DNA of 64,000 nt from Methylotuvimicrobium alcaliphilum 20Z (GTDB taxonomy: Bacteria > Pseudomonadota > Gammaproteobacteria > Methylococcales > Methylomonadaceae). The position numbers and the translations under genes were made by a program. The notes under the pieces were generated by a model that saw only the letters and a program-made list of their open reading frames with translations, did no database searches and was not told where the DNA came from. This document shows, in pieces, positions 35,601 to 44,736 of this stretch. Positions within the stretch are counted from its first letter, which is position 1. Each line of letters starts with the position of its first letter. Location: contig NC_016112.1 in the NCBI RefSeq assembly GCF_000968535.2, forward strand, positions 2,852,001 to 2,916,000, given 5' to 3'.

Positions 35601-38600
35601 CCTTCCTGACGACCGCAGCGATGAATCGGCATAGATCAGACGGTTAGCCAGAAACTGAAATAACTGAGCCTCATCGGGCATGGTACGCAAATGATGCAAT
35701 TGCACATGAGCGTGAGTCCACGCCAGTGCGGATACACGATCCCACACAGCCATGTTGTGATACTTGTCCGCCAAATCCTCCACTGCTTGGCGTGATTCAG
35801 CCATTAAGGTAGTCAAAATGATATGTTCGGTCGCGCCCGACTCTATACGAATTCGTTTGCGCAGACTGAATATCGGATCGAGAACGGCTCCAACCGTATT
35901 GGTCAGCGGCCGGTCATCCATCACCGCAACCGGATCCCGAAGCGTTTGCCCGCGCCCGACAAAACGCGCCCGATCGGTTTCATATTGAAGTCCATCGCCG
36001 GGCCGCCCATCGGCCAGCACATGGGCAGCCCAAATGTCAGGATCGCCATCGGACCGTCGGCGCCGATGCGCGACCAGTCCTTGTACCTTAGGAAAGTATT
36101 CGGTCCGGACAAACAGATTGGAAAATACCGGATGCGCAATATCCGAAGGCATCGGAGCAAGCACTACCTCCGCATAGGAAGTAATATCGATTTCACGTGC
36201 CTGCGGACCGTCATTGGTCAAAGTCAAGCGTCGGATTTCGGCATCGTCCTCCGGTGATACAATGATCTCCAGAGTAGTGACAATGCTGCCGTCCGTTCGC
36301 GTGATGCGGGCACGGTCTTCAGCGAAGACGACATCGTAATGGTCGGGAACCGCCGACGTCGGTTGATAGCCGGCCGACCAAACCTGACCGCTTGCAACAT
36401 CGCGCAGATAGAGATAGCTTCCCCAAGCATCCTTTGTTACGTCTTCGCGCCAACGCGTCACAGCCAGGTTCCGCCAAACGCTGTAGCCTGATCCGGCCGC
36501 AGTGATCATGACCGCGTAACGGCCGTTGGACAAGAGGTGCGCTGAAGGTACGGAAGACGTAGGCGATGGAACAAGGCGAACCGGTGGCTGCGCGGGTTCT
36601 TTTTCTTCGGCAAGAGCCTGCAACAACGGCGTGATCTTGGTATCCGCACCGTGCGGGATCCGTTCTTGCAACAATAAGTCGGCGGATTGTATCAGCGGCG
36701 CACGATGAAAACGATGGCGCATTTCCCCGTCATGTAGAACATTGGCAATAGCCACTAAGAACATACCTTGATGGTGCGCCATGTAGCAGCGTACCATCGC
36801 AACATTTTGACCTTCCGCCAACCGGATCGGCGTGAAATCGAGCGCTTCGTAAAAACCGAACAGGCCCAATGCGCCTTTTTTTTCCAAGCGTGCAAAGTTT
36901 TCCACGGCGGCATGCGGTAAATACATCGCCGCCAAAGCCGTGGCGTAGGGAGCAATCACCAATTCTTCGCTGAGACCCCGCTTCATTCCCAGGCCAGGCA
37001 CGCCAAAAGCCGAATACTGATAGGTAAAATGAAGATCGCGACCATTAAAAGCCGACTCCGAAACGCCCCACGGCACATTCCGTTCATTGCCATACTCGAT
37101 CTGCCGCTTAACAACCAGGCGGCAGGTCTGATCGAGCAGACTGTATCGTGGAGTGAAAGTCACCAGGGAAGGCATCAAGTATTCAAACATCGAACCCGAC
37201 CATGATAGCAACACAGTGCCATGTGCGGCGCGTGTCACCCTACGGCCCAGGTGGAACCAGTGAGATCGCGGCACATCGCGCTTGGCGATCGCAATGAAAC
37301 TTGCGAGACGTGCTTCGGACGCCAGCAAATCATAATAACTGGAATCAAAAGCACCTTCCGAAACGCGGTAACCGAGCGCGAAAAGATGACAGCCTTTGTC
37401 GTAAAGAAAACTAAAATCCATTTCGCGGAACAGTGTTTCAAACCGTGCGGCCATGTTTTCCAGTCGCTCGGTGACTGATTCAACGTGGGCTCCGGCGCTC
37501 CGTAATTGCATCGCCAAAGCATTACGATCCACAGTTGCAACAGACTGTTCGGACAATGCTTCGAGGTCAGCCAGGCACTGACGATAACAGCCGGAATAGT
37601 CACTCAGCGGAGACTCAAAGGTTAGATGAGTTTGAAACAGACGAGTCATCGCGGGTTCCATACCGGTCTCGTTACGGACCGCAAAATGAATCCAAGGAAC
37701 CAAACACTCCACATCGTTCGCATGCGAACGAATGTCATTCCGCATCAACGTAGCCCATACGAGTACTTCGCTGTCATCCTCATCGCCACACTCGGCGACA
37801 TAGGCATGAGCCAGATCCTGCAGTGTGTCGGCGCCGTCGGTCAGCTGTCGCCACTGACGGCTCCATTCGTCCGGATCAACAGGACTCTTGGCCAAAAGCT
37901 CCCCGAGCATGACGACATTTTGCCGCAGTTCTTTCAACGGAACGATGAGTGTTCGCCGGTCATCGCTAATTTTAGCGAGCGCGTCCATCAACAACCGATG
38001 AGTATCCTTAAGGCCTTCCAATGCAGAGCAAAACGCGAGCGGTCGATTCAGCGTTTCCCGGCAGAACTGCGCCAATACCAGCAAATGACCCGCTAAGTTA
38101 CCGCTGTCAACGGTTGACACATAACGTGGTTCCAGCATTTGCAAGTCGCGGGTATCGTACCAATTGTAAAAATGACCGTGTAAACGCGGCAGTACATCGA
38201 GCGTTTTCAGCGTGGCTTCGAGTCGCTCTACGGTGTCGATCAACCCGATCCAACCGAAATCACGGGCGGATACGACGGACAACAAATAGAGTCCGAAATT
38301 AGTAGGCGAACTACGATGAGCGATGACGGGTTGCGGGTCTTCCTGAAAATTATCCGGCGGCAGATAATGCTCCCCCTCGGTCACGAAGGTCGTGAAAAAG
38401 CGCCAGATACGCCTGCCGATCAAGCGCAAGCGCACAATATCCTCGGCCGGTAAGGACTCGGCCAGATCAAGCTTCGGCGGAAGACTCAACCATCGAGCGA
38501 TGATCGGTGACAATATCCATAATATTAAAAACGGCGAAGCAACATAGATTCCAATCGGATTTAATAGCAAAACTATTGTGCCCGCGCCAATAACGACTAT

Positions 38601-41423
38601 GGAGGATCGCCCCATGGGTCGAATAAGATTCTTCAGCGCATGATCCGACTGCGCCTTTGCCTGCAGGGCGGTAACCCATTTCAACAATTGCCGCCGAGTA
38701 ACGAACAAGCGTACCAAAGTGGTGACAATAGCATCCGTCATCAGCCAAGCGCGTTCTGCGAGTAAGGTCAACGCCACGAAGCTGTTGCCAATTGCCCATA
38801 ACGTATTTTCTCCCACCGCACGCAGATGGGTGCTCAACGCGATGCCACGACGAGGTAATGTAAACCCGCCGATGATCGCCAAGATCGCAGGAAAGGCTAA
38901 TGCCGTTAGTACGAAACCGGTCAGCACTAATACCGGTGCATTCGGGATGGCCCAGATTGCGACCAGGGAGGATAAAGCTGCCGGAGCCAATAGGGAGCGA
39001 CGCAAATTATCCAGCATTTTCCAACGCCCGATCATCGGCATATCCTTGCCGCGACGTCCGAAAATCCAAGGTAACAGTTGCCAATCGCCCCGAACCCAAC
39101 GGTGCTCACGTGAAGCCGCAACTTCGGTGTGGGAAGGAAATTCTTCGAAAAGCTCGATATCGCTCACCAACGCGCAACGCACATAAACACTCTCGAACAA
39201 ATCATGGCTGAGCTGAGTGTTGTCCGGTACACGTCCGGCCAACGCGGCCTCGAACGAGTCCACATGATACAAGCCTTTACCGCTGTAAGTACCGAGCCTA
39301 AACAAATCCTGATAAAGCTCGGATACCGAACTGGAATAGGCGTCAATTCCGGAAGCCCCGGCAAAAATCTGGTGAAACATCGAGTGCTCCCGCCGATGCG
39401 GCAAGGTCGGTGTCACGCGAGGTTGCAGAATCCCATAGCCGTCTACGACACATTGGGTGTCGGGATCGAATACCGGCTGATTGAGCGGGTGAGCGGCGAC
39501 ACCCACCAGTTGCGTTACGGCACCCATCGGCATCTTGGTATCGGCATCAAGAGTAATGACATAGCAAATGCCGGGCGGCGCCACGACTGGCTTACCATCG
39601 ACTGGAAGAAATGACGTATCGGCAGCGCCGCGTAACAGCCGATTAAATTCGTGTAGTTTACCTCGTTTGCGCTCCCATCCCATCCACTTGCCTTCGCTTG
39701 GATTCCACAAGCGTTTTCGGTGAAAAACATAGAAGCGTTGGTCTCCATACTTGGCATTGAGTGCGGCTACACCGGCAGTGGCTATATCCAGCAACGGTGC
39801 ATCGTCCGGCATGACTTCCCGATCGGCATCCGACCAATCGGACAACAGCGCGAAGCGCACCGCACCATCCGAGTTGGACAGATAGCGTACTTCAAGCTGG
39901 TTGATCTGCTCCTTGACCCCGGCCTCGTTGACGAACATCGTCGGCACGACGACGAATGTGCTCAATGCCTGAGGCACGCCGTCTTTTAGATCGATCCTTG
40001 GCAGGTGCTGCGGCGGAAGATTCGCACTGATGAAATGGTTTACTAGGCCGACAGCTATATCCGATGCCGGGAACAATCCGAACAGCGCGAGCAGGAATAG
40101 CGGTAATCCGCTGATACCAGCGGCGAAGCTCAAGCTCAACGGCAGCGCGAGCAACAAAAGTGTCAACAGAACCAAACTACCCATATATGCGAGCCCGGCA
40201 TGGGCGATATAGGCACGCAAGAACTTTTTTTTGAACGAAGGTCGAAACTTAACCTCCTTTTCGAATGCGTAACGGCCAGTACCGATCAAGTGATAACCCG
40301 GTTCTTGTTGTCGTTTGTCGGCAATGGCAAGTTCGCTTCCGCATCGAACTTTATCTATCACCTTGCGAGCGATCTCCAACTCTGAATACGGCGAGCGCTT
40401 GGCGAGGTCCTCGATCGCGTGCCGGTAACGATCGCGCGTCAAAAAATCGAAAGAACAATAGCTTTCATGAACACGCAGGCACTCGTCCACGAGACTCACA
40501 TCCTCGACGAATTGAGGCCACTCAAATGCAGAGATGGCGCGCATGCTGATAATGATATTCCGCACCGTCCAGTTATCGGCGATCTGATCGGCGTGCTCCC
40601 GGCTCACGATTTCATCGAGTCCTACACCTTGCCGGTTTAGCCATTCATTAAGAAAATCAAGGGAAACCACTGCGCCCAGATGCGGGTCGTGCGAGCGTTG
40701 CAAGATTTGGACGGCGTATGCTTGAATCAAGGGCTCGGCGGGTAATACCGGCACCGGTAATGGGGCGTCCGGCTTATCGCTTTGGGCGATAATTTGTTCG
40801 CATTTATCGACGAACTCGTCGGCCATCTTGCGACCGGTTTGGGAATGCAAGATACGGATCGCGAGTCGCCGAAGATTTTCGACCAGCAAGACCCGCAATG
40901 TAATCGGAATCGCCCAGAGTTCGCCGAGCGTGAGAGGATCGACACTTTGATAGGCGCGCACAAAGACTTTTAGTAACTCCGGGTCGAAGCGGCTATCCAA
41001 ATGCGCAACCAATGCCCAGGCAATACCGTAAACACGAGGAAAGCCTTCGAGCACGCCTTCGTCTAACTTAGGCAGTTCCCGGTAATAGCTTTCAGGCAAG
41101 TCAACGAGAATGTCACCGACTTGCTCTTCAATGACATGAAAATTATCCAGAAGCCATTCGGCAGCCGGCGTAATGGCGTGCTTGTCACGAACTGCCTTGG
41201 CGACTGCTTTATAAGCATTAAGCAGCACAAGAGAATTATCGCGCACCCGAGGAATCAGTTTTTGCCCCTTCTTGTGGCGACTGATTTTTTTTTGCGCTTG
41301 CGCCAAAGTGATCGCATGCTGTTCGAGCCGTTCGCGACTGAATAACTCGAACCGAATAGGCGATTCATCGCTAACCGGATGATCGACTCTAACATATCGT
41401 CTTTGTTCTCGCCGTTTGGCCAT
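32697..41423 (-). CDS. ndvB: Cyclic beta-1,2-glucan synthase-like protein (NdvB/ChvB family, GT84 + GH94 modules)
   Basis: A 2908-residue inner-membrane enzyme, the size of rhizobial NdvB. These enzymes initiate, elongate, cyclise and shorten beta-1,2-glucan. A cytoplasmic N-terminal region is followed by transmembrane helices near residues 410-470. The GT84 domain carries a DxD motif at D626-A-D628 (CYVITLDADTKMP), and further helices and a glucoamylase-like region follow. Two carbohydrate-binding/GH94-like blocks come next (both with GRYAVMIT- or REYVIVL-type openings). The GH94 phosphorylase core has GSGDWNDGMNRVG (D2583-W-N-D2586). The start MAKRREQRRYV at 41423 has a good ribosome binding site (AGGAGAG); a longer frame reaches 41489. 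It stands alone, with no ndvA-like exporter gene beside it. Confidence 0.9.
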   Translation of the reverse strand: MAKRREQRRYVRVDHPVSDESPIRFELFSRERLEQHAITLAQAQKKISRHKKGQKLIPRVRDNSLVLLNAYKAVAKAVRDKHAITPAAEWLLDNFHVIEEQVGDILVDLPESYYRELPKLDEGVLEGFPRVYGIAWALVAHLDSRFDPELLKVFVRAYQSVDPLTLGELWAIPITLRVLLVENLRRLAIRILHSQTGRKMADEFVDKCEQIIAQSDKPDAPLPVPVLPAEPLIQAYAVQILQRSHDPHLGAVVSLDFLNEWLNRQGVGLDEIVSREHADQIADNWTVRNIIISMRAISAFEWPQFVEDVSLVDECLRVHESYCSFDFLTRDRYRHAIEDLAKRSPYSELEIARKVIDKVRCGSELAIADKRQQEPGYHLIGTGRYAFEKEVKFRPSFKKKFLRAYIAHAGLAYMGSLVLLTLLLLALPLSLSFAAGISGLPLFLLALFGLFPASDIAVGLVNHFISANLPPQHLPRIDLKDGVPQALSTFVVVPTMFVNEAGVKEQINQLEVRYLSNSDGAVRFALLSDWSDADREVMPDDAPLLDIATAGVAALNAKYGDQRFYVFHRKRLWNPSEGKWMGWERKRGKLHEFNRLLRGAADTSFLPVDGKPVVAPPGICYVITLDADTKMPMGAVTQLVGVAAHPLNQPVFDPDTQCVVDGYGILQPRVTPTLPHRREHSMFHQIFAGASGIDAYSSSVSELYQDLFRLGTYSGKGLYHVDSFEAALAGRVPDNTQLSHDLFESVYVRCALVSDIELFEEFPSHTEVAASREHRWVRGDWQLLPWIFGRRGKDMPMIGRWKMLDNLRRSLLAPAALSSLVAIWAIPNAPVLVLTGFVLTALAFPAILAIIGGFTLPRRGIALSTHLRAVGENTLWAIGNSFVALTLLAERAWLMTDAIVTTLVRLFVTRRQLLKWVTALQAKAQSDHALKNLIRPMGRSSIVVIGAGTIVLLLNPIGIYVASPFLILWILSPIIARWLSLPPKLDLAESLPAEDIVRLRLIGRRIWRFFTTFVTEGEHYLPPDNFQEDPQPVIAHRSSPTNFGLYLLSVVSARDFGWIGLIDTVERLEATLKTLDVLPRLHGHFYNWYDTRDLQMLEPRYVSTVDSGNLAGHLLVLAQFCRETLNRPLAFCSALEGLKDTHRLLMDALAKISDDRRTLIVPLKELRQNVVMLGELLAKSPVDPDEWSRQWRQLTDGADTLQDLAHAYVAECGDEDDSEVLVWATLMRNDIRSHANDVECLVPWIHFAVRNETGMEPAMTRLFQTHLTFESPLSDYSGCYRQCLADLEALSEQSVATVDRNALAMQLRSAGAHVESVTERLENMAARFETLFREMDFSFLYDKGCHLFALGYRVSEGAFDSSYYDLLASEARLASFIAIAKRDVPRSHWFHLGRRVTRAAHGTVLLSWSGSMFEYLMPSLVTFTPRYSLLDQTCRLVVKRQIEYGNERNVPWGVSESAFNGRDLHFTYQYSAFGVPGLGMKRGLSEELVIAPYATALAAMYLPHAAVENFARLEKKGALGLFGFYEALDFTPIRLAEGQNVAMVRCYMAHHQGMFLVAIANVLHDGEMRHRFHRAPLIQSADLLLQERIPHGADTKITPLLQALAEEKEPAQPPVRLVPSPTSSVPSAHLLSNGRYAVMITAAGSGYSVWRNLAVTRWREDVTKDAWGSYLYLRDVASGQVWSAGYQPTSAVPDHYDVVFAEDRARITRTDGSIVTTLEIIVSPEDDAEIRRLTLTNDGPQAREIDITSYAEVVLAPMPSDIAHPVFSNLFVRTEYFPKVQGLVAHRRRRSDGDPDIWAAHVLADGRPGDGLQYETDRARFVGRGQTLRDPVAVMDDRPLTNTVGAVLDPIFSLRKRIRIESGATEHIILTTLMAESRQAVEDLADKYHNMAVWDRVSALAWTHAHVQLHHLRTMPDEAQLFQFLANRLIYADSSLRSSGRLMRMNNMNVAGLWRHGVSGDRPILLLRITALEDRSLVEQLLRAHEYWRMKGLTVDIVILNEKKASYIDDLQTLLEGMVRDNLARSAEREYGNRGAIFVLRGDQLSAEEQRQLQVVARAVLVSNRGTLAEQLLRSTRPDAAFVEPRALPAPETDAPTLTIPKLEFFNGLGGFAEDGREYVIVLDKGQWTPSPWVNVIANAEFGFIVSELGSGCTWCGNSRENLLTPWSNDPVSDPPGEIFYLRDDETNELWSPTALPIRVDNASYVIRHGQGYSCFEHASHGIHSELLQFVSPDDPIKISSLRLTNKSGRTRRLTVAAYVEWVLGASRSMTAPHVITELDTETGAVFAFNHWDAEFGQRIAFADFSGIQSCWTGNRAEFIGRNGSLDAPAGLLVTHTLKNRVGAGMDPCAALQTMIELEPNGSAELVFLLGQGNDRAHAGDLVRRYRETKVETTFTRVKQSWEQVLDKVQVKTPDRELDLLLNGWLLYQSLSCRMWARAGFYQVGGAFGFRDQLQDSMAFVVSRPDLTRAHLLRAAGRQFIEGDVQHWWHPPSGRGVRTRFSDDRVWLPYAVSHYIKVSGDADVLDVQVPFLEGPVLGPEQDDLYYEPTGSSQQASLFEHCALALDLSLETGSHGLPLMGSGDWNDGMNRVGNQGKGESVWMAWFLLATLPEFAALAERRGDHERAVRWRDHIDKLKLAVEAEGWDGAWYRRAFFDDGTPLGSAANAECRIDSIAQSWGVISGFAETERARRAMCSVREYLVRYGDDLVLLFTPPFDKTERDPGYIKSYPPGIRENGGQYTHAAIWTVIAYAMLGEGDQAGELLSMLNPIKRTTTRTGVYAYKVEPYVLSADIYSESPHVRRGGWTWYTGAAGWFYRAGMEWVLGLQVRNDTLCFDPCIPRNWSGYSIVYRHGNSRYEIAVENPDGVTRGIAAIELDGERQSSGNSIILTDDGQVHRVRVVLGSSVLE

Positions 41424-41693
41424 GATTTGACTCTCCTGTCTATATAATCGGCATAGCTGGTTTGCATTAGCCCGAAAGGCAATGCACAAGAACGCGCATC
41501 AGGAGTCCGGTCTCCGGATATAAAGCTAAACGTCTATGGCACTGGGATATCGGCTCTTGTGTCCTATGGGTATCCCGGGGGGAAATGACGATTACCTAAA
41601 TCGAAGAGTGCCTTACACTGAAGCACGAATGTGACACCCCGCATAGAGTTACGGCGCATGAAGATCCATAACGAGCAAGCGGGGTATTACAGG

Positions 41694-41852
41694 CTAGATG
41701 ATGCCCATTAAAACTAGAATCAATATGATAATCAAAATCGTCCCTAGCCCGCCGCTCGGTCCGTATCCCCATCCTCGGCTATGCGGCCAGACTGGAATGA
41801 TGCCGACCAGCATCAGAATAAGAATAATCAGTACAATTGTGCCAATTGACAT
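41694..41852 (-). CDS. DUF3309 family small membrane protein
   Basis: A 52-residue protein with two hydrophobic helices around a conserved linker: GTIVLIILILMLVGIIPVWPHS, then RGWGYGPSGGLGTILIIILILVLMGII. The W-P-x-S-x-x-W-G-Y-x-P-S-G-G core is the DUF3309 hallmark. The ATG at 41852 is preceded by AGGAGCG; a longer frame reaches 41918 but lacks support. Function unknown; such genes often occur with other small stress-type membrane proteins, as here. Confidence 0.85.
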   Translation of the reverse strand: MSIGTIVLIILILMLVGIIPVWPHSRGWGYGPSGGLGTILIIILILVLMGII

Positions 41853-41921
41853 AGTAGCGCTCCTGTTGGATAAAAAGCATAAGCTTGAAAATTCATTTAG
41901 GTCTAGGAACCCAATCACCTA

Positions 41922-42065
41922 CTACAACAGATTATTATGTTGCATTAGCCCCAAGACGCCTCGAACGATCAAATAAACAGCCACGAAGTAATTTAAAAAT
42001 CTAGGCACCACCAAAATTAATATCCCTATCACAAGTGCCAACATAGGTTCGATTGCAATAGTCAT
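41922..42065 (-). CDS. DUF3096 family small membrane protein
   Basis: A 47-residue product read from the ATG complement at 42063-42065: MTIAIEPMLALVIGILILVV, then PRFLNYFVAVYLIVRGVLGL and a short polar end. One to two helices with the PRxLNYxVAxYLIxxGxxGL signature identify the DUF3096 family. It lies 69 bp upstream of the DUF3309 gene on the same strand and probably shares its transcript. Function unknown. Confidence 0.82.
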   Translation of the reverse strand: MTIAIEPMLALVIGILILVVPRFLNYFVAVYLIVRGVLGLMQHNNLL

Positions 42066-42197
42066 TTCGATCCTTGTCGAGTTAAGAGATATTACAAACT
42101 AACGGTAATAATGAACTTAGTCTGTTCGGTATCGAACACATAGCTTCTTAAAACATGACATCCTTAATTCACCGCCGAACCTGATACACTGCTAGCC

Positions 42198-42348
42198 TAT
42201 ACTCATCGCAGATTAAAATTCGGCGCTGGGGTGCCCGTCAAAGGACGCCGTGAATACGTCCATGTAGGCTCCATGCTGGCAAAGCCTTTGTCGAGCACCC
42301 CGGTGCCTCCTTAGTCTCCCGCCGAATTTTGAAGTACGAAAGGTATAC
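42198..42348. mobile_element. Family C repeat, copy C1 (minus orientation)
   Basis: Bounded by TATAC and GTATA, with inner inverted repeats AAAATTCGGC and GCCGAATTTT. It contains the shared module as its complement (AAAGGACGCCGTGAATACG) and the GGGGTGCCCG/CGAGCACCCC stem. The B target in its loop is empty. About 151 bp. Confidence 0.88.
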
Positions 42349-42419
42349 TTTCAAAACTTGAATATCTGGTTACGTTGAGCCATTCAGTGTTTTCCTTGTC
42401 AGCCGTGACCCGAAAAATC

Positions 42420-42821
42420 TCAAGGCCGCACGTCAGCTTCCCAAGAAACGCTTGCCGGACACCATTGCCAGATTCCCAGACTAATGATTCTTGTCAGCGC
42501 TGTTGGGAAACATGCGCCTCGACCGACGATCACTTTGCGGTTAATCAATTTATCGGAGTCGCCGCACCGACTGAGATAATCATCGGCATTAATCTCATTG
42601 AGGTCGGCGTGGGGCATAAAAAATGCCAGTACAGGAATCGGTATGACGGCGATGGAGGAGTCATCGGCACCTTCACTACCGGAGCAATGAATGGTGCCTG
42701 CTTCGTCCATTCGCGTGTCATCCTTGACAAGGGTTTGAGAACAGCCGGACAAAACCACGATGGCAATACCCAAGAGTAATAGCAACCGGCTAACTTTGGC
42801 TCTTAACATGATATTTTTCAT
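42420..42821 (-). CDS. Small putative lipoprotein of unknown function
   Basis: A 133-residue product with an N-terminal signal of lipoprotein type (basic start MKNIMLRAKVSRLLLLLGIA, lipobox LSGC at residues 24-27). The mature part has a hydrophobic stretch (SSIAVIPIPVLAFFMPH) and three more cysteines (HCSG, SRCGD, GACFP, with another in QWCPA). This pattern suggests a small disulphide-bonded outer-membrane lipoprotein. The closing segment SLGIWQWCPASVSWEADV looks like a conserved motif but I do not recognise the family. It stands between repeats C1 and E2. Confidence 0.65.
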   Translation of the reverse strand: MKNIMLRAKVSRLLLLLGIAIVVLSGCSQTLVKDDTRMDEAGTIHCSGSEGADDSSIAVIPIPVLAFFMPHADLNEINADDYLSRCGDSDKLINRKVIVGRGACFPTALTRIISLGIWQWCPASVSWEADVRP

Positions 42822-42888
42822 ATAACCTCCAACGGTTATGGCGTACTAAAATTCAGCTAAATTACACCATGCGAATTCAATTCCGTTC

Positions 42889-43116
42889 CTGATTAGCAAG
42901 ATGCTTCAGCTTGCTGAAGCCAATTGTCCGAGCAGTGGCCAGTCGTAGCCACTTCTGCGGGACGGGTTATTTAACCCGTCCCCAACGTTTCGGTTTGCCC
43001 TAAATATTTCGGCTAACTTCGGCCAAAGTCAAAACGTTTAGGACGGGATTGCAAACCCCGTCCTGCTAGGGATATGCTGGTTTTTGGGCTTTAGCTGAAG
43101 AAACTTGCTAATTAGG
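42889..43116. mobile_element. Family E repeat, copy E2
   Basis: About 228 bp from CTGATTAGCAAGATGCTTC to GAAACTTGCTAATTAG. The interior has GCTTCAGC/GCTGAAGC, GTGGC/GCCAC, GACGGGTTA/TAACCCGTC and GGACGGG/CCCCGTCC hairpins. It is nearly the same as the complement of E1. Confidence 0.88.
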
Positions 43117-43270
43117 ATTCCGTTTGTCATTACGATGAGTCGAAACGCTCACGGTCGTTGATACAAAATCTAACACCATCATCAGCACAAGTCTGTACGG
43201 TAGCGAACACTCGATATTCAACCAAACGATCATGAAGAGGCTGTCATCACCCCGGATAATGAAAGTACCC

Positions 43271-43426
43271 AGGGTATGGTCCACTGCCATTAAGTTAAGG
43301 ATTTTTCCGTTCGCCCTGAGCCTGTCGAAGGGTGAATGGAAAAATCCTGGGGCGATAAGTTAAGCCGTCCATGGTTCGACAGGCTCACCACGAACGGCTT
43401 AACTTAATGGCAGTGAGGGTATGGTC
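43271..43426. mobile_element. Family G element, copy G1, with 11-bp target duplication
   Basis: The 134-bp element (43282-43415) has ends CACTGCCATTAAGTTAAG and CTTAACTTAATGGCAGTG. It is flanked on both sides by the exact 11-mer AGGGTATGGTC (43271-43281 and 43416-43426). Inside are two REP-like hairpins with the CGACAGGCTCA motif. The ends resemble those of IS4 as I remember them, and 11-bp duplications also fit that family. Confidence 0.92.
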
Positions 43427-43479
43427 AGGGTGCGGTATTTTTACAGCAGAGTTTTGCATATTGAAAAATTAAATAAGGA

Positions 43480-43655
43480 ACGAGCATGAAATAACTTAGA
43501 CAACGGTTGGAAGGGGATTTGGTGGCTCGATTGACAGGTGTCGGCGGCAGGGATAGCCGCCGTCAAGCCTACACGGACGTATTCACGGCGTCCTGTCAAG
43601 CGAGTCACCAAACCGCCACAAAGCCTACTACTTGTATAGGTTATTTTGTGCGTAT
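43480..43655. repeat. Family A repeat, copy A3
   Basis: Core stem GGATTTGGTGGCTCG (from 43514) pairs with CGAGTCACCAAACC (to 43614). Arms GGCGGC/GCCGCC and GGACG/CGTCC are both intact and empty. Outer inverted repeat GAAATAACTT (43488) and TTATTTTGTGC (43641) match copy A4. Confidence 0.88.
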
Positions 43656-43691
43656 TCCTAAGCAATCCAAAACTGCGCACTTTCAAAGTAA

Positions 43692-43850
43692 TATACCTTT
43701 CGCATTTCAAATTTCGGCAGTGCCTGAGGAGGCGCCGGGGTGCTCGGCAAAAGCTTTGCCGGCATGGAGCTGGCTAGAGCCTACAGGGACGTATTCACGG
43801 CGTCCTTTGACGGGCACCCCGGTGCCGAATTTTGATCTACGATGGGTATA
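43692..43850. mobile_element. Family C repeat, copy C2 (about 159 bp)
   Basis: TATACCTTTCGCATTTC ... CTACGATGGGTATA. It carries the outer AAATTTCGGC/GCCGAATTTT stem, the GGCGCCGGGGTGC/GCACCCCGGTGCC stem, arm GGCAAAAGCTTTGCC and an empty shared module GGACGTATTCACGGCGTCC. This is the best reference copy of family C. Confidence 0.9.
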
Positions 43851-43989
43851 ACTGATGTTACGAAGAATCATCACTTTTCCCACCGAATGTAGCGGTAAGA
43901 GTTTCGGGGTTTGCTCTACATGCAGTAGCGGCGCGTAACATCGGCAAATAATTTGCACCATTCACGGCAAATGAGCGTTTGCGGTTGCA

Positions 43990-44736
43990 TTACAATCGTT
44001 TGGGATCAAAATGCACCAGCCGAAAACCTTGTTGCTGAAGATTGGCGACAATTTCATCGAGATGTCGGTAGGTGGCGGGACGATTGTCATGGAATATCAG
44101 TAGACAGGGATGCGGCTTGCTCCATGCCGCCAAAATAGACTGCGTCTTTTGTTGAATCATGGCAACCGTTGCCCCCGGATTAGAATCGCCTACCAATTCC
44201 CCCATGACGATCTGATAGCCTAATCGATCAGCCGTTTCACGCACATGGTTATTGAGAATCAAATAGGGCGATCGAAATAAACGCAAGTCCGATTTACCTA
44301 ATACCCTTTCATGAATAGCCTCCCACTCGGTAAATTCGGCGAGCACAGCCTTCTTCGTATCCAGCCAAGGCCATCGAAACCATGGATGATGAGTCGTATG
44401 ATTACCGATAATATGTCCTTCCTGTTTGATTCTCCGGGTAATTTCCGGATATCTTGCGATACTGCCCTTTTGAGTCCAGAGTTCGTAGGGTGCGTAATAA
44501 AGCCGCCTTCGCCAAAAATCATCGGGCGCATCGGCCAGCAAGAAAAAACCGGCTTTTACCGGTGCCCCGTCAGAAGCCTTAAGTTTTGCCAAACTATCCA
44601 ACACGCGCTCGGTTGTTTCGGGCAGCGGCCCATCATCAAAGCTGAGCATAAACTCGACACTTCTCGTTGGTGTGTATCCTCGCAGATAGCTCTCGTCCCA
44701 TCCTGTCACACAGCCAAATAATAGACCCGAGACCAC
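43990..44736 (-). CDS. Polysaccharide deacetylase (NodB-type carbohydrate esterase 4)
   Basis: A 248-residue deacetylase of N-acetylated glycans, probably exported. The NodB motifs are present: SFDDGP (D34, D35) and the metal histidines HTTHH (H113, H117); the RSPY and LLIFHD motifs complete the site. The only usual start codon is GTG at 44736, giving MVSGLLFGCV. Codons upstream of it (44737-44778) continue in frame as ...IKKSIIWLVLVVSGLLFGC, an ideal lipoprotein signal with lipobox LFGC, but contain no ATG, GTG or TTG before a stop. The real start may be unusual, or the 5' end may have decayed. Confidence 0.85.
   Translation of the reverse strand: MVSGLLFGCVTGWDESYLRGYTPTRSVEFMLSFDDGPLPETTERVLDSLAKLKASDGAPVKAGFFLLADAPDDFWRRRLYYAPYELWTQKGSIARYPEITRRIKQEGHIIGNHTTHHPWFRWPWLDTKKAVLAEFTEWEAIHERVLGKSDLRLFRSPYLILNNHVRETADRLGYQIVMGELVGDSNPGATVAMIQQKTQSILAAWSKPHPCLLIFHDNRPATYRHLDEIVANLQQQGFRLVHFDPKRL

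Noticed and set aside
32777-41345. Numerous frames of 60-190 codons on both strands within the glucan synthase gene
   Set aside because: They overlap a single intact 2908-codon frame and have no recognisable motifs; they are shadows caused by GC-rich coding sequence.
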